Notes: generated by a model from the letters alone, not told the origin. A stretch of 12,736 nt of DNA from Gammaproteobacteria bacterium (GCA_009840715.1 VXNE01000322.1:4934-17669), one strand, 5' to 3'; shown: positions 1 to 8,094, counted from the stretch's first letter. Numbers and translations are program-made.

Positions 1-720
1 TGGCCCGGGGTGGGGTGCCGGGGGGGCGCGCGGGCCCCCGCCGCCCGCGGGCCCGCCGTGCCCGCGGCGCCCCGCGCCCCCGCCCGCGGCGCCCGCGACG
101 CCGGCCGCAGACCGGCGGAGGTGGTGGCCTTCCTCGGCATCGGGTCGGGCATGACCGTCATGGACCTGATCGCCGCCGGTGGTTACTACACGGAAGTGCT
201 GTCCCTCGCGGTCGGTCCCACCGGGAAGGTCTACTCGCAGAACCCGCCCCGCGTCCTGCAGTTCCGCGACGGCGCGAACGAGAAGGCCCTGTCGGCGCGG
301 CTGGCGGACGGGCGCCTGGCGAACGTCGAGCGGGTGAACGAGCAGGACCTCGGCGCCACCGGGGTCGCGCCGGGTTCGCTGGACGCCGCCATCACCGCGC
401 TCAACTTCCACGACCTCTACAACGGCCAGGGCCCGGAGGCGGCGGCGGGGTTCCTGGTGGGGATCAGGGCGCTGCTCAAGCCGGGCGGCGTCCTGGGCCT
501 CGTCGACCACTACGGTGACCCCGCGCAGGACAACGCGAGCCTGCACCGCCTGGACGTCGCCGCCGCCATGCCCCTCCTCGAGGCGTCCGGGTTCGGGATC
601 GCGTCGTCCGACGTGCTCCGCAATGGGGAGGACGACCACACGATGCGGGTGTTCGATCCCGCGATCCGGGGCAAGACCGACCGCGTCCTCTACAAGCTGA
701 CGAAGCCCACGGAGGAGTAG
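1..720 (+). CDS. Class I SAM-dependent methyltransferase (predicted methyltransferase type), 5' end outside window
   Basis: The reading frame is open to the left edge, so the true start is probably outside; the first in-frame GTG is at 10. Counting from it, residues 33-64 match the start of the COG4798-type 'predicted methyltransferase' family: a PAEVVAFLGI stretch, then the SAM-binding glycine loop in the form DLIAAGGYYTE (52-62). Later come an acidic/aromatic segment with ALNFHDLYN, the motif LKPGGVLGLVDHYG, and a C-terminus ending in charged residues after a D-x-x-I-R-G-K-T-D box, all as in that family. Family members often have an N-terminal export signal, which cannot be judged here because the first ~35 codons are extreme-GC Ala/Pro/Arg-rich sequence. 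Substrate is unknown. The sulfatase gene starts 19 bp downstream on the same strand, so the two are probably co-transcribed. Confidence 0.8.
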   Translation, partial: WPGVGCRGGARAPAARGPAVPAAPRAPARGARDAGRRPAEVVAFLGIGSGMTVMDLIAAGGYYTEVLSLAVGPTGKVYSQNPPRVLQFRDGANEKALSARLADGRLANVERVNEQDLGATGVAPGSLDAAITALNFHDLYNGQGPEAAAGFLVGIRALLKPGGVLGLVDHYGDPAQDNASLHRLDVAAAMPLLEASGFGIASSDVLRNGEDDHTMRVFDPAIRGKTDRVLYKLTKPTEE

Positions 721-739
721 ACCGGACCAGGTTGCCCCG

Positions 740-2188
740 ATGGCCAGCCGCGACCCGGAACGCCCCAACGTCCTCTTCCTCCTGACGGACGACCAGGGCG
801 CGTGGGCGATGGGCTGCGCCGGCAACGCCGAGATCCGCTCGCCCAACCTCGACCGGCTTGCGCGGGAAGGCATCCGGTTCGACAGTTTCTTCTGCACGTC
901 GCCGGTCTGCTCGCCGGCCCGGGCGTCCCTCCTGACGGGCCGCATCCCGTCGCAGCACGGCGTCCATGACTTCCTGCACTGGCAGTCGCGCACCGGTTCC
1001 GGCGGACTGGACCGCCCGGTGCCGGCGGACGGCGTGCACTTCCTCGCCGGCATGACGACCTACGCCGAGGTGCTGTCCGACCTCGGCTACGACACCTGCC
1101 TGTCGGGCAAGTGGCACCTGGGCGACGGCTTGACACCGCGCTGCGGATTCGAGACCTGGAACCCCATGCCGTACGGCGCCACCAACTACTACCAGGTGCC
1201 CGTGGTGGAGGACGGTCGCGTGGCCGTGCACGAGGGCGTCCATGCCTCGGACCTCTTCACCGACAACGCCCTCGCGTTCCTCGCCGCCCATGCCGACGCC
1301 GACCGGCCGTTCTGTCTCGACGTGCACTACACCGCGCCCCACGCGCCGTGGGGACGCGAACACCATCCGGCGGAACTCTGGGACGACTATCACGGGAACT
1401 GCCCGCTCGAGTCGGTCCCGGGACCGGACGAACCGCGGCCGCTCGGCTACCAGGCCCCGCGCGTCGATGCGGAGCGGCGCCGGGAGAACCTGGCCGGCTA
1501 CTTCGCGGCGATCGAGGACATGGACCGCAACGTCGGACGGCTCCTGGACTGGCTCGAGGCCCGCGACCTCAGGAGCAACACGCTCGTCCTCTTCATCAGC
1601 GACAACGGCATGAACATGGGCCACCACGGCCTCTACGGGAAGGGCAACGCCACCTGGCCGCAGAACATGTTCGACACGAGCGTGAAGGTGCCGTGCCTCG
1701 TCAGCCGGCCGGGCCATGTTCCCGCCGGGCGGGTCCACGACGAACTCTTGAGCCAGTACGACTGGTTGCCGACGCTGCTCGACTACGCCGGGGCGGCGGA
1801 CCGCGTGCCGGCGGGGCTGCCTGGCCGGTCGTTCGCGCCTCTTCTACGCGACCGGCCCATCGGCGAGCGGGGGAGCGTGTACGTGTTCGACGAGTACGGC
1901 CCAGTGCGCATGATCCGTTCGCGCGAGTGGAAGCTGGTGTGGCGCTTCCCGGGCGGTCCGCACGAGCTCTACCACGTCGCCGAGGATCCGGAGGAACGCC
2001 GGAACCTCTTCAGCCGCCGCGGACACCGCGACCGGATCCGCGCGCTCAGGAGGGAACTCTTCGACTGGTACGCGAGCTACGTCGATCCCGACCTGGACGG
2101 CACCCGGCTCCCCGTCACGGGGCGCGGCCAGCGCGATCTGGCAACCGCGGAGGACGCCTTCGCCTACCGGCTTCCCTGGCTGGAGTGA
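740..2188 (+). CDS. Cys-type sulfatase (arylsulfatase family)
   Basis: Hydrolyses sulfate esters; substrate not predictable. The 482-residue protein has the family signature C-S-P-A-R at 57-61, where Cys57 is the residue oxidised to formylglycine, followed by LLTGR. N-terminal metal ligands are Asp17-Asp18 in LLTDDQG, the active-site Lys/His motif GKWHLG is at 123-128, a PHAPW motif is near 200-204, and the second metal site is Asp288-Asn289 in ISDNG. Length is normal for the family. The start at 740 places the first conserved strand (PNVLFLL) at residue 9, so no signal peptide is visible and the enzyme appears cytoplasmic, whereas many family members are exported. Activity needs a formylglycine-generating enzyme or anSME encoded elsewhere. 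It follows the methyltransferase gene by 19 bp. Confidence 0.93.
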   Translation: MASRDPERPNVLFLLTDDQGAWAMGCAGNAEIRSPNLDRLAREGIRFDSFFCTSPVCSPARASLLTGRIPSQHGVHDFLHWQSRTGSGGLDRPVPADGVHFLAGMTTYAEVLSDLGYDTCLSGKWHLGDGLTPRCGFETWNPMPYGATNYYQVPVVEDGRVAVHEGVHASDLFTDNALAFLAAHADADRPFCLDVHYTAPHAPWGREHHPAELWDDYHGNCPLESVPGPDEPRPLGYQAPRVDAERRRENLAGYFAAIEDMDRNVGRLLDWLEARDLRSNTLVLFISDNGMNMGHHGLYGKGNATWPQNMFDTSVKVPCLVSRPGHVPAGRVHDELLSQYDWLPTLLDYAGAADRVPAGLPGRSFAPLLRDRPIGERGSVYVFDEYGPVRMIRSREWKLVWRFPGGPHELYHVAEDPEERRNLFSRRGHRDRIRALRRELFDWYASYVDPDLDGTRLPVTGRGQRDLATAEDAFAYRLPWLE

Positions 2189-2225
2189 GCCGCCGCCGCG
2201 CGCGGTTCCGCCGCGCCGCCGTTGG

Positions 2226-2234
2226 TGATACGGT
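2226..2234 (+). promoter_or_regulatory. Possible extended -10 promoter upstream of leuS
   Basis: In the 76-bp gap between the sulfatase stop and leuS the sequence TGATACGGT fits an extended -10 (TG-N-TANNNT), about 30 bp before the leuS ATG. No convincing -35 hexamer lies 17 bp upstream (TTCCGC). This is the only promoter-like signal I can see in the gap; it would let the leuS operon be transcribed separately from the sulfatase. Confidence 0.25.
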
Positions 2235-2264
2235 ACGCCGCTTTTCCGATCCAGGCACGAGCCA

Positions 2265-4730
2265 ATGACCGCTGATCCTCGTGCGAGGGGGCAAGCCCCC
2301 CCGCGCTCCCCCGACCGCTACGACCCGGAGCGCATCGAGCGCAAGTGGCAGGAGGAGTGGGACCGTCGCGGCACCAATCTCTTCACGGACGAAGAGCTCC
2401 GGACCGCGGAGGATCCCTACTACAACCTGATGATGTTCCCGTACCCGTCCGCGGAGGGGCTGCACATCGGGAACGTCTACGCGTACGTGGGCGCGGACGC
2501 GAACGGCCGGTACTGGCGGTTGCGCGGCAAGGACGTGTTCGAGCCCATGGGCTTCGACGCGTTCGGCATCCACGCGGAGAACTACGCCCTCAAGGTCGGC
2601 ACCAACCCGAACGAACTCATCCCGCGGAACATCGCGAACTTCACGCGCCAGCTGAAGCGCTTCGGCGGCATGTACGACTGGAACCACGCGGTGGACACCA
2701 CCGACCCTTCGTACTACCGCTGGACGCAGTGGGTGTTCCTCAAGCTCTTCGAGGGCGGGCTGGTCGAACGCCGGGAGGCGCCGGTCAACTGGTGCCCCTC
2801 GTGCCTGACCGTGCTCGCCAACGAGCAGGTGATCGCCGGGCTCTGCGAACGCTGTGAGACCACCGTCGAGCAGCGGCAACTGCCGCAGTGGTTCTTCAAG
2901 ATCACGCGGTTCGCGGAGCGGCTCCTCGGCAACCTCGACACGATCGACTGGTCCGAGATCACGAAGAAGGCGCAGGCGAACTGGATCGGCCGCAGCGAAG
3001 GCGCGGACGTCACCTTCCAGGCCGGCGACGCGGCCATCGAGGTGTTCACCACCCGCCCGGACACGCTGTTCGGGGCGACGTACATGGTCCTCGCCCCCGA
3101 ACATCCGGACGTGGAGCGGCTCACGACGCCCGGGCAGCGGGAGGCGGTCGACGCCTACCGCGCGGAGGTGGCCACCCGCGATCTCGTCGAGCGGCAGAAG
3201 GAACGCAAGGAGAAGACGGGGGTGTTCACGGGAAGCCATGCCGTGAACCCGACCAACGGCCGTGAGATTCCCGTCTGGATCGCGGACTACGTCCTGATGG
3301 GCTACGGCTCCGGTGCGATCATGGCGGTGCCGGGCCACGACCAGCGGGACTTCGACTTCGCGACGGCGTTCGGTCTGCCGATCGTGCGGGTCATCGCGGG
3401 TCCCGGCGACGACGCGTCGACGCCCCTCACCGAGGCCTACGCCGGCGACGGCGTCATGGTGAATTCCGGACAGTTCGACGGAATGACTGTCGCGGCGGGC
3501 AAGCGCGCCGTGGTCGAGTGGCTCGCGGGAGAGCAGGGCGCCGCGCGCACCCGGGTCAACTACCGGCTGCACGACTGGTGCGTGTCGCGCCAGCGGTACT
3601 GGGGCCCGCCGATCCCGATCGTCCACTGCGAGGCGTGCGGGCCGGTCCCCGTGCCCGAGTCGGAGCTGCCGGTGCTGCATCCGCACCTCGAGGACTTCCG
3701 GCCGGACGACTCTGGTATCAGCCCCCTGCAGCGGGCGACGGACTGGTACGAGACGCCGTGCCCCGGTTGCGGCGGCCCCGCGCACCGCGAGACCGACGTC
3801 ACCGACAACTTTCTCTGCAGCGGCTGGTACTTCCTGCGTTATCCCAGCGCGCTGCGCGACGACACGGCCCTCGACCCCGAGCTGACGCGGAAGTGGCTGC
3901 CCGTGGACAGCTACATCGGGGGCAACGAGCACGCGGTGCTGCACCTGATGTACGCCCGCTTCCTCACCATGGCGCTGCACGACCTCGGCGTCCTCGAGTT
4001 CGAGGAGCCGTTCGACCGCTTCCGCGCTCACGGCCTCCTCATTAGCGAAGGCCGCAAGATGTCGAAGAGCAAGGGCAACGTCGTGCTGCCGGACGAGATC
4101 GTCTCCCGCTTCGGCGCGGACACGATGCGGCTCTATCTCCTGTTCCTCGGCCCGTACGAGCACGGCGGCGACTGGCAGGACAAGGGCATCCAGGGTCCGT
4201 TCGGCTTCCTCAACCGGCTCTGGCAGAGCGCCGGCGACGCCGTGGACGGGGCCCCGGACCCGGCGGTCGACCGGGCGCTGCACCGGACCATCCGCCAGGT
4301 CACGGAGCAGGTCCCGGCGCTGCAGTACAACACCGCCATCGCGGCGATGATGGAGTACCTGAACGCGGTGCGCGCCGGCGGGCGCACGCCGCGGCGGTCC
4401 GAGCTCGAACCGCTGCTCGTGATGCTCGCGCCGTTCGTCCCGCACGTCGCCGAGGAGCTGTACGCCCGGTTCGGTCACAACGAGAGCATCTTCGAGGCCG
4501 CGGCGTGGCCGACGTGGGACGAGGCCAGGCTGGTCGAGGAGACCGTGGAGATCGCGGTACAGGTGAACGGCCGGCTTCGGGGCCGTATCTCCATGGCGGC
4601 CGGCGCGGACGAAGCCGCGGTGATCGCCGCCGCGACGGCCAACGAGAACGTGGCGCGGCACCTCGCGGACAAGACGCTGCGCAAGACGATCGTCGTCCCC
4701 GACAAGCTCGTCAACCTGGTCGCGGGATGA
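2265..4730 (+). CDS. leuS: Leucyl-tRNA synthetase, form lacking the leucine-specific insertion
   Basis: Charges tRNA-Leu with leucine in the cytoplasm. The 821-residue protein shows the HIGH-class motif as PYPSAEGLHIGN (59-70), a Zn knuckle CPSC...CERC in the editing-domain entry region, NWIGRSEG, the CP1 editing-site threonine-rich loop FTTRPDTLFGATY, the GHDQRD segment of the editing pocket, and KMSKS at 598-602. The C-terminus ends in the usual VQVNGRLRG...VPDKLVNLVAG block. Unlike E. coli LeuS, KMSKS follows directly on AHGLLISEGR, so the leucine-specific domain is missing, and a second Cys-rich knuckle (CEACG...CPGCGG) is present in the catalytic domain. The start at 2265 is the only reasonable one; the first ~17 residues, before the conserved YDPERIERKWQ, are Pro/Arg-rich and non-conserved. 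The stop overlaps the lptE start as ATGA, suggesting translational coupling. Confidence 0.96.
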   Translation: MTADPRARGQAPPRSPDRYDPERIERKWQEEWDRRGTNLFTDEELRTAEDPYYNLMMFPYPSAEGLHIGNVYAYVGADANGRYWRLRGKDVFEPMGFDAFGIHAENYALKVGTNPNELIPRNIANFTRQLKRFGGMYDWNHAVDTTDPSYYRWTQWVFLKLFEGGLVERREAPVNWCPSCLTVLANEQVIAGLCERCETTVEQRQLPQWFFKITRFAERLLGNLDTIDWSEITKKAQANWIGRSEGADVTFQAGDAAIEVFTTRPDTLFGATYMVLAPEHPDVERLTTPGQREAVDAYRAEVATRDLVERQKERKEKTGVFTGSHAVNPTNGREIPVWIADYVLMGYGSGAIMAVPGHDQRDFDFATAFGLPIVRVIAGPGDDASTPLTEAYAGDGVMVNSGQFDGMTVAAGKRAVVEWLAGEQGAARTRVNYRLHDWCVSRQRYWGPPIPIVHCEACGPVPVPESELPVLHPHLEDFRPDDSGISPLQRATDWYETPCPGCGGPAHRETDVTDNFLCSGWYFLRYPSALRDDTALDPELTRKWLPVDSYIGGNEHAVLHLMYARFLTMALHDLGVLEFEEPFDRFRAHGLLISEGRKMSKSKGNVVLPDEIVSRFGADTMRLYLLFLGPYEHGGDWQDKGIQGPFGFLNRLWQSAGDAVDGAPDPAVDRALHRTIRQVTEQVPALQYNTAIAAMMEYLNAVRAGGRTPRRSELEPLLVMLAPFVPHVAEELYARFGHNESIFEAAAWPTWDEARLVEETVEIAVQVNGRLRGRISMAAGADEAAVIAAATANENVARHLADKTLRKTIVVPDKLVNLVAG
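2287..2300. repeat. GC palindrome in the first codons of leuS
   Basis: GGGGGCAAGCCCCC is a perfect palindrome apart from the two central bases (GGGGG stem, CAAG loop, CCCCC). It lies at codons 8-12 of leuS, ahead of the conserved part of the protein. It could form a stable hairpin just inside the translation initiation region or be a relic of a REP-like repeat; function is not shown. Confidence 0.5.
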
Positions 4731-5257
4731 GCCGGCGGCGGACGCCGATGGCCGCGCTCGCGATGGCGGCGGGGCTGTTGTTGGCCGCCTGCGGCTTCCA
4801 GCTGCGCACCTGGGACCTCGCGGGGCTCGAACGCGTGCAGATCGTCGGGGCGGACGCCCCTGTGCTGCGTCGCGAACTGACCCGTGCGCTGACGCAGTCC
4901 GGGGTCGTCCTGGCTGACGCGCGTGGCGACGCCGACGTGGTCGTCCAGTTGTCCGGCGAACGGGAATCCCGGCGCACGGCATCGGTTTCCGGAGGCGCTC
5001 GCGTGGCCGAGTACGAGATGAGCCTCGCGGTCTCTTTCGGGGCGCAGGATGCGCAGGGAGAAGAGCTGTTCCCGACCCGGACCCTGCGCGCCGAACGCAC
5101 CTATCGCCTCGACCTCGACAACCTGATCGGCAGTCGCGAGGAGGAGACCCTGATCGTGCGCGAACTGCGCGCGGACCTCGTGCAGCGCATCGTCCGCAGC
5201 CTGGGGCGGGCCGCGGAGCGCGCCCGGGGAGTGGACGAGTCGGACGCCGGCGCGTAG
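4727..5257 (+). CDS. lptE: LPS-assembly lipoprotein LptE
   Basis: LptE is the outer-membrane lipoprotein that plugs and supports the LptD translocon for lipopolysaccharide insertion. The ATG at 4727 overlaps the leuS stop (ATGA) and gives a 176-residue protein with a textbook type II signal: MSRRR n-region, hydrophobic stretch 8-21, and lipobox L-A-A-C with lipidated Cys22, followed by GFQLR, the CGFxLR opening typical of LptE. The rest has the expected size and pattern: a variable beta-sandwich core with ...YRLDLDNLIGSREEETLIVRELRADLVQRIVRSL near the end, characteristic of the family. The same frame is open upstream to 4505 inside leuS, but that extension is spurious. Position between leuS and holA matches E. 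coli leuS-lptE(rlpB)-holA. Confidence 0.95.
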   Translation: MSRRRTPMAALAMAAGLLLAACGFQLRTWDLAGLERVQIVGADAPVLRRELTRALTQSGVVLADARGDADVVVQLSGERESRRTASVSGGARVAEYEMSLAVSFGAQDAQGEELFPTRTLRAERTYRLDLDNLIGSREEETLIVRELRADLVQRIVRSLGRAAERARGVDESDAGA

Positions 5258-5266
5258 GGATCGAGC

Positions 5267-6283
5267 GTGCAAGTACGGCCAGGAGACCTCGCGCGCCGGC
5301 TGGATGCGGGCCTCGCCCCGGTCTACCTCGTCTCCGGCGACGAAACCCTGCTGGTACAGGAAGCCTGCGACGCCATCGTCGAGGTTGCGCGGCAGCGCGG
5401 CCACGGCGAACGTAACGTCGTCGAAGGGTCGCCCCGGGTCGACTGGAACGGCACCTTCGCCGCGGCCGGCAACCTGTCCCTGCTCGCGGAACGCCGCATT
5501 CTCGACGTGCGCCTCCCGCCCCGCGGGTTCGACCGCCAGGCGTCCGACGCCTTGCGCAAGTACCTGGCTGCCCCGTTCGAGGACACGGTACTGCTCCTGC
5601 GTACGGAGCGTCTCGAGTTCCGGCAGCGCTCGAGTGCGTGGTTCAAGGCCATCGATGCGGCGGGCGTCGTCGTGCTGGTCTGGCCCCTCGGCGTCCGCGA
5701 GCTGCCCCGCTGGCTGGGCGGCCGCTGCCGTGCGGCGGGCCTCGAACTTTCGCGCGACGCCCTGGCGTTGCTCGCCGAACGGGTGGAAGGGAACCTCCTT
5801 GCCGCCGTGCAGGAGATCGAGAAGCTCAAGCTCGCCGGGGTACGTTCGCCGGTGGATGCCGAGACGCTGGCGGACGCGGTTGGCGACGCGTCCCACTTCG
5901 ACACCTTCGAACTGATCGACGCGGCCTGTGCCGGGGAAGCGCGGCGCGCGCGCAAGATGGTCCGGGTGCTGCGCCAGGAGGGCGTGCCGGTGTTCATGAT
6001 CCTCGGTGCGCTCGCGAGCCAGTTGCGCAACGCGTTGCGCCTCGCGGGAGGCGAGCGGCTGCGGCTGCCGCCACAGCGGGCCCGCACGCTGGAACGCCTG
6101 GCCGGCCGGATGGGCAAAGCCGGCCTGGAGGCGGCGGTGTCGGAGTGCGCCCTGCTCGACCTGCAGGCCAAGGGGATGCTCCGCGGGGATGCATGGCAGT
6201 CCCTGGAGCGGATCGTGGTCGCGCTGGCGGGCACGCCGGCCGGCGGGTTGGAGGCGGAAATCGACTACCTGCGGTATCCGTGA
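5267..6283 (+). CDS. holA: DNA polymerase III delta subunit
   Basis: HolA is the delta subunit of the clamp-loader complex; it opens the beta clamp during replication. The GTG at 5267, 9 bp after lptE, gives 338 residues, close to E. coli's 343. The N-terminus MQVRPGDLARRLDAGLAPVYLVSGDETLLVQEACDAI... has the YLVSGDE strand and helix typical of the AAA-like domain I. The middle (EGNLLAAVQEIEKLKL) and the C-terminal domain (FDTFELIDAACAGEARRARKMVRVLRQEGVP...LGALASQLRNAL) match the family. Position after lptE supports the call strongly. The expected neighbour nadD is absent; an MFS gene follows with a GTGA overlap. Confidence 0.95.
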   Translation: MQVRPGDLARRLDAGLAPVYLVSGDETLLVQEACDAIVEVARQRGHGERNVVEGSPRVDWNGTFAAAGNLSLLAERRILDVRLPPRGFDRQASDALRKYLAAPFEDTVLLLRTERLEFRQRSSAWFKAIDAAGVVVLVWPLGVRELPRWLGGRCRAAGLELSRDALALLAERVEGNLLAAVQEIEKLKLAGVRSPVDAETLADAVGDASHFDTFELIDAACAGEARRARKMVRVLRQEGVPVFMILGALASQLRNALRLAGGERLRLPPQRARTLERLAGRMGKAGLEAAVSECALLDLQAKGMLRGDAWQSLERIVVALAGTPAGGLEAEIDYLRYP

Positions 6284-7536
6284 CCGCGGTGGGCGCGGCG
6301 GAGCCGGCGGGCGCGGCTGAACCGGCGGGCGCGCGAAGGCCGCTGCTCAAGGATCCGAACTTCCTGCGGCTGTGGCTGGCCGGCGCTTGCGCCGCGACCG
6401 CGCGCTGGCTCGAGATGCTCGCGGTCGGCATCTTCGTCTTCGAAGTCACGGGATCGGCCTTCCTGGTGGCGGCCATGCTGATGCTGCCGCTGGCGCTCTT
6501 CGGCGCGTGGACCGCGGAGATCGCGGGCCGCTTCGACCGGCGCCGGGTACTGCTGGCTGTCACGGCCGGCCTGACCGTGCTCTCTGCCGTCTTTGCGGGG
6601 CTCGCGTTCCTCGGCCGGCTCACGGTCTGGCATGTGGCCGTCGGGGCCTTCCTGACGGGGATCGCCTGGGCCATGGACTTCCCCGTACGCCGCACCCTGC
6701 TCGCGGACGTCGCGGGCGCGGCGCGTCTCGGGGCGGCCATGAGCCTCGACACCGTGGCGAGCTCCGGGACGCGCATGGCGGGGCCGCTGCTCGGCGGGGG
6801 CCTCTACGCGGCCGCGGGCATGGACGGCGCGTTCCTGCTCATGGCCGTGGTCCAGGCCCTTGCGCTGCTGATCCTGCTCGGCCTCCCGGCGGCCGCAAGA
6901 CACGCGTCCACACGCGCCGCGGGCGTGGTGGGAGCCTTGCGCACCGCGCTGTCGGAACTCCGCGGGCTGCCGGCGGTACAGGGCGTCCTGGCGGTCACCG
7001 TGGTGTTCAACGTCTGGTGTTTCCCGGTCATCTCCATGGTGCCGGTGCTCGGCTCCGAGCAACTCCGGCTCGGGCCGTTCGAGGTCGGCGTGCTGGCCAG
7101 CATGGAGGGTCTCGGGTCCCTCCTCGGCGCGATGGGGCTCGCGGCGTTCGCGCGCCACGGACAGTTCCGGGCGCTGTTCGTCCTGAGCGTGCTGCTTTAT
7201 CTTCTCGTGGCGGTCGGCTTCGCGAACGCCACCGACGCCCTGCTCGCGGGCACGCTGCTGTTCGTGCTCGGCGTGTCGATGGCGGCGTTCGCGGCCATGC
7301 AGAGCACACTGATGCTGCTCGGCGCGCCCGACGCCAGCCGCCACCGCATGATGGGGCTCCTCTCGGTGTTCATCGGCACCGGCCCGATCGGCTTCGCGCA
7401 CCTCGGACTGCTTACCGCCTGGCTGGACACCGCCGTCGCGTGCACGATCGTCGCGCTCGAAGGCCTCGTCGCCCTCGCCGTGGTGGCCCTGAAATGGCCT
7501 TTGTTGGGCCGCGAGAGGCAGCGGGCGCTCAGTTGA
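6280..7536 (+). CDS. MFS transporter (EntS/MFS_3-like exporter)
   Basis: A 12-helix inner-membrane major facilitator, probably an efflux permease; the substrate cannot be told. The GTG at 6280 overlaps the holA stop as GTGA and gives 418 residues; the same frame runs back to 5638 inside holA but that is spurious. A short N-terminal AEPAGA-AEPAGA tandem repeat precedes helix 1 (about 28-56). Motif A is present as GRFDRRRV (83-90) between helices 2 and 3. Six helices, a central basic loop (around PAAARHASTRAAG), then six more helices follow, ending in ALKWPLLGRERQR. The gene is convergent with the histidine phosphatase gene and overlaps it by 8 bp (7529-7536); I see no hairpin terminator between them. 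Confidence 0.88.
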   Translation: MTAVGAAEPAGAAEPAGARRPLLKDPNFLRLWLAGACAATARWLEMLAVGIFVFEVTGSAFLVAAMLMLPLALFGAWTAEIAGRFDRRRVLLAVTAGLTVLSAVFAGLAFLGRLTVWHVAVGAFLTGIAWAMDFPVRRTLLADVAGAARLGAAMSLDTVASSGTRMAGPLLGGGLYAAAGMDGAFLLMAVVQALALLILLGLPAAARHASTRAAGVVGALRTALSELRGLPAVQGVLAVTVVFNVWCFPVISMVPVLGSEQLRLGPFEVGVLASMEGLGSLLGAMGLAAFARHGQFRALFVLSVLLYLLVAVGFANATDALLAGTLLFVLGVSMAAFAAMQSTLMLLGAPDASRHRMMGLLSVFIGTGPIGFAHLGLLTAWLDTAVACTIVALEGLVALAVVALKWPLLGRERQRALS

Positions 7537-8077
7537 CCCGTGTCGCCCCCTCGGAGCCGAGTTCGATCAGGCCGAGACGCCCGTCCTCTACCCCGATCCG
7601 CGTCACCGAGCCGTTGTCGGGGCGGAACGAGATCATCGCGTCCGCCCCGGTGGCGGCGCCGACGACCACGTTGATCGCGATGAAGTGGCAGAACACCACG
7701 CAGTCCTCACTGTAGCCGGCGACGCACTCGATCATGTCCCGCCGCCAGACGTGCAATTCCTGCGGGAGACTGGACCACCGCTCTCCCATGATGCCGCCGA
7801 GCCACCGCGCGCGTTCGCGCAGGTCGTCGGTGGGAGAGGGGATCTCGGCGACCCGGGGCTCTATCTCGGGCGTCACGTCCCACAGCGCCGCCAGGGGCGC
7901 CGCGGTCTCGCGCGCGCGTGCCAGCGGGCTCGAGTAGATCGGCAGCGGACCGAGGGGCGCGAGCGCCTCGGCGGTCGCCGCGGCCTGCTCCCGACCGACC
8001 GCGTCGAGGCCCGGATCGCGGTGTCCGTCGAAGCCTGCGGCAGCCTTCCCGTGCCGCACCATGTACACGATTGTCAC
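7529..8077 (-). CDS. Histidine phosphatase family protein (phosphoglycerate-mutase-like fold)
   Basis: Branch of the histidine phosphatase superfamily; substrate uncertain. Starting at the GTG at 8077 gives 182 residues: VTIVYMVRHGKA with the catalytic RHG at 8-10 (phospho-accepting His9), the YSSPLARARETA box with its phosphate-binding Arg, and a second histidine motif in VVFCHFIAINVVVGAATG. This start is preferred because a GGGAG Shine-Dalgarno lies 9 nt upstream and because earlier in-frame starts fall inside the terminal repeat of the mobile element. It is divergent from cobS/cobT, so a role as an alpha-ribazole phosphatase (CobC-like) in cobalamin synthesis is conceivable, but a SixA-like or general phosphatase is equally compatible. 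The mobile element now sits 25 bp upstream of the start and separates the gene from its original upstream region. Confidence 0.85.
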   Translation of the reverse strand: MTIVYMVRHGKAAAGFDGHRDPGLDAVGREQAAATAEALAPLGPLPIYSSPLARARETAAPLAALWDVTPEIEPRVAEIPSPTDDLRERARWLGGIMGERWSSLPQELHVWRRDMIECVAGYSEDCVVFCHFIAINVVVGAATGADAMISFRPDNGSVTRIGVEDGRLGLIELGSEGATRVN

Positions 8078-8094
8078 GTCTCTTGTCTCCCGCC

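Noticed and set aside
4505..4726. Open frame upstream of lptE inside leuS
   Set aside because: It is an out-of-frame shadow of leuS; the lipoprotein signal begins exactly at the ATG at 4727.
2115..4982. Very long minus-strand open frame opposite leuS
   Set aside because: Typical antisense shadow in high-GC DNA; Arg/Val/His-rich with no recognisable domain, while the plus strand is certainly leuS.
5638..6279. Open frame upstream of the MFS gene inside holA
   Set aside because: Arg/Gly/Pro-rich shadow of holA; the membrane protein starts at the GTG overlapping the holA stop.
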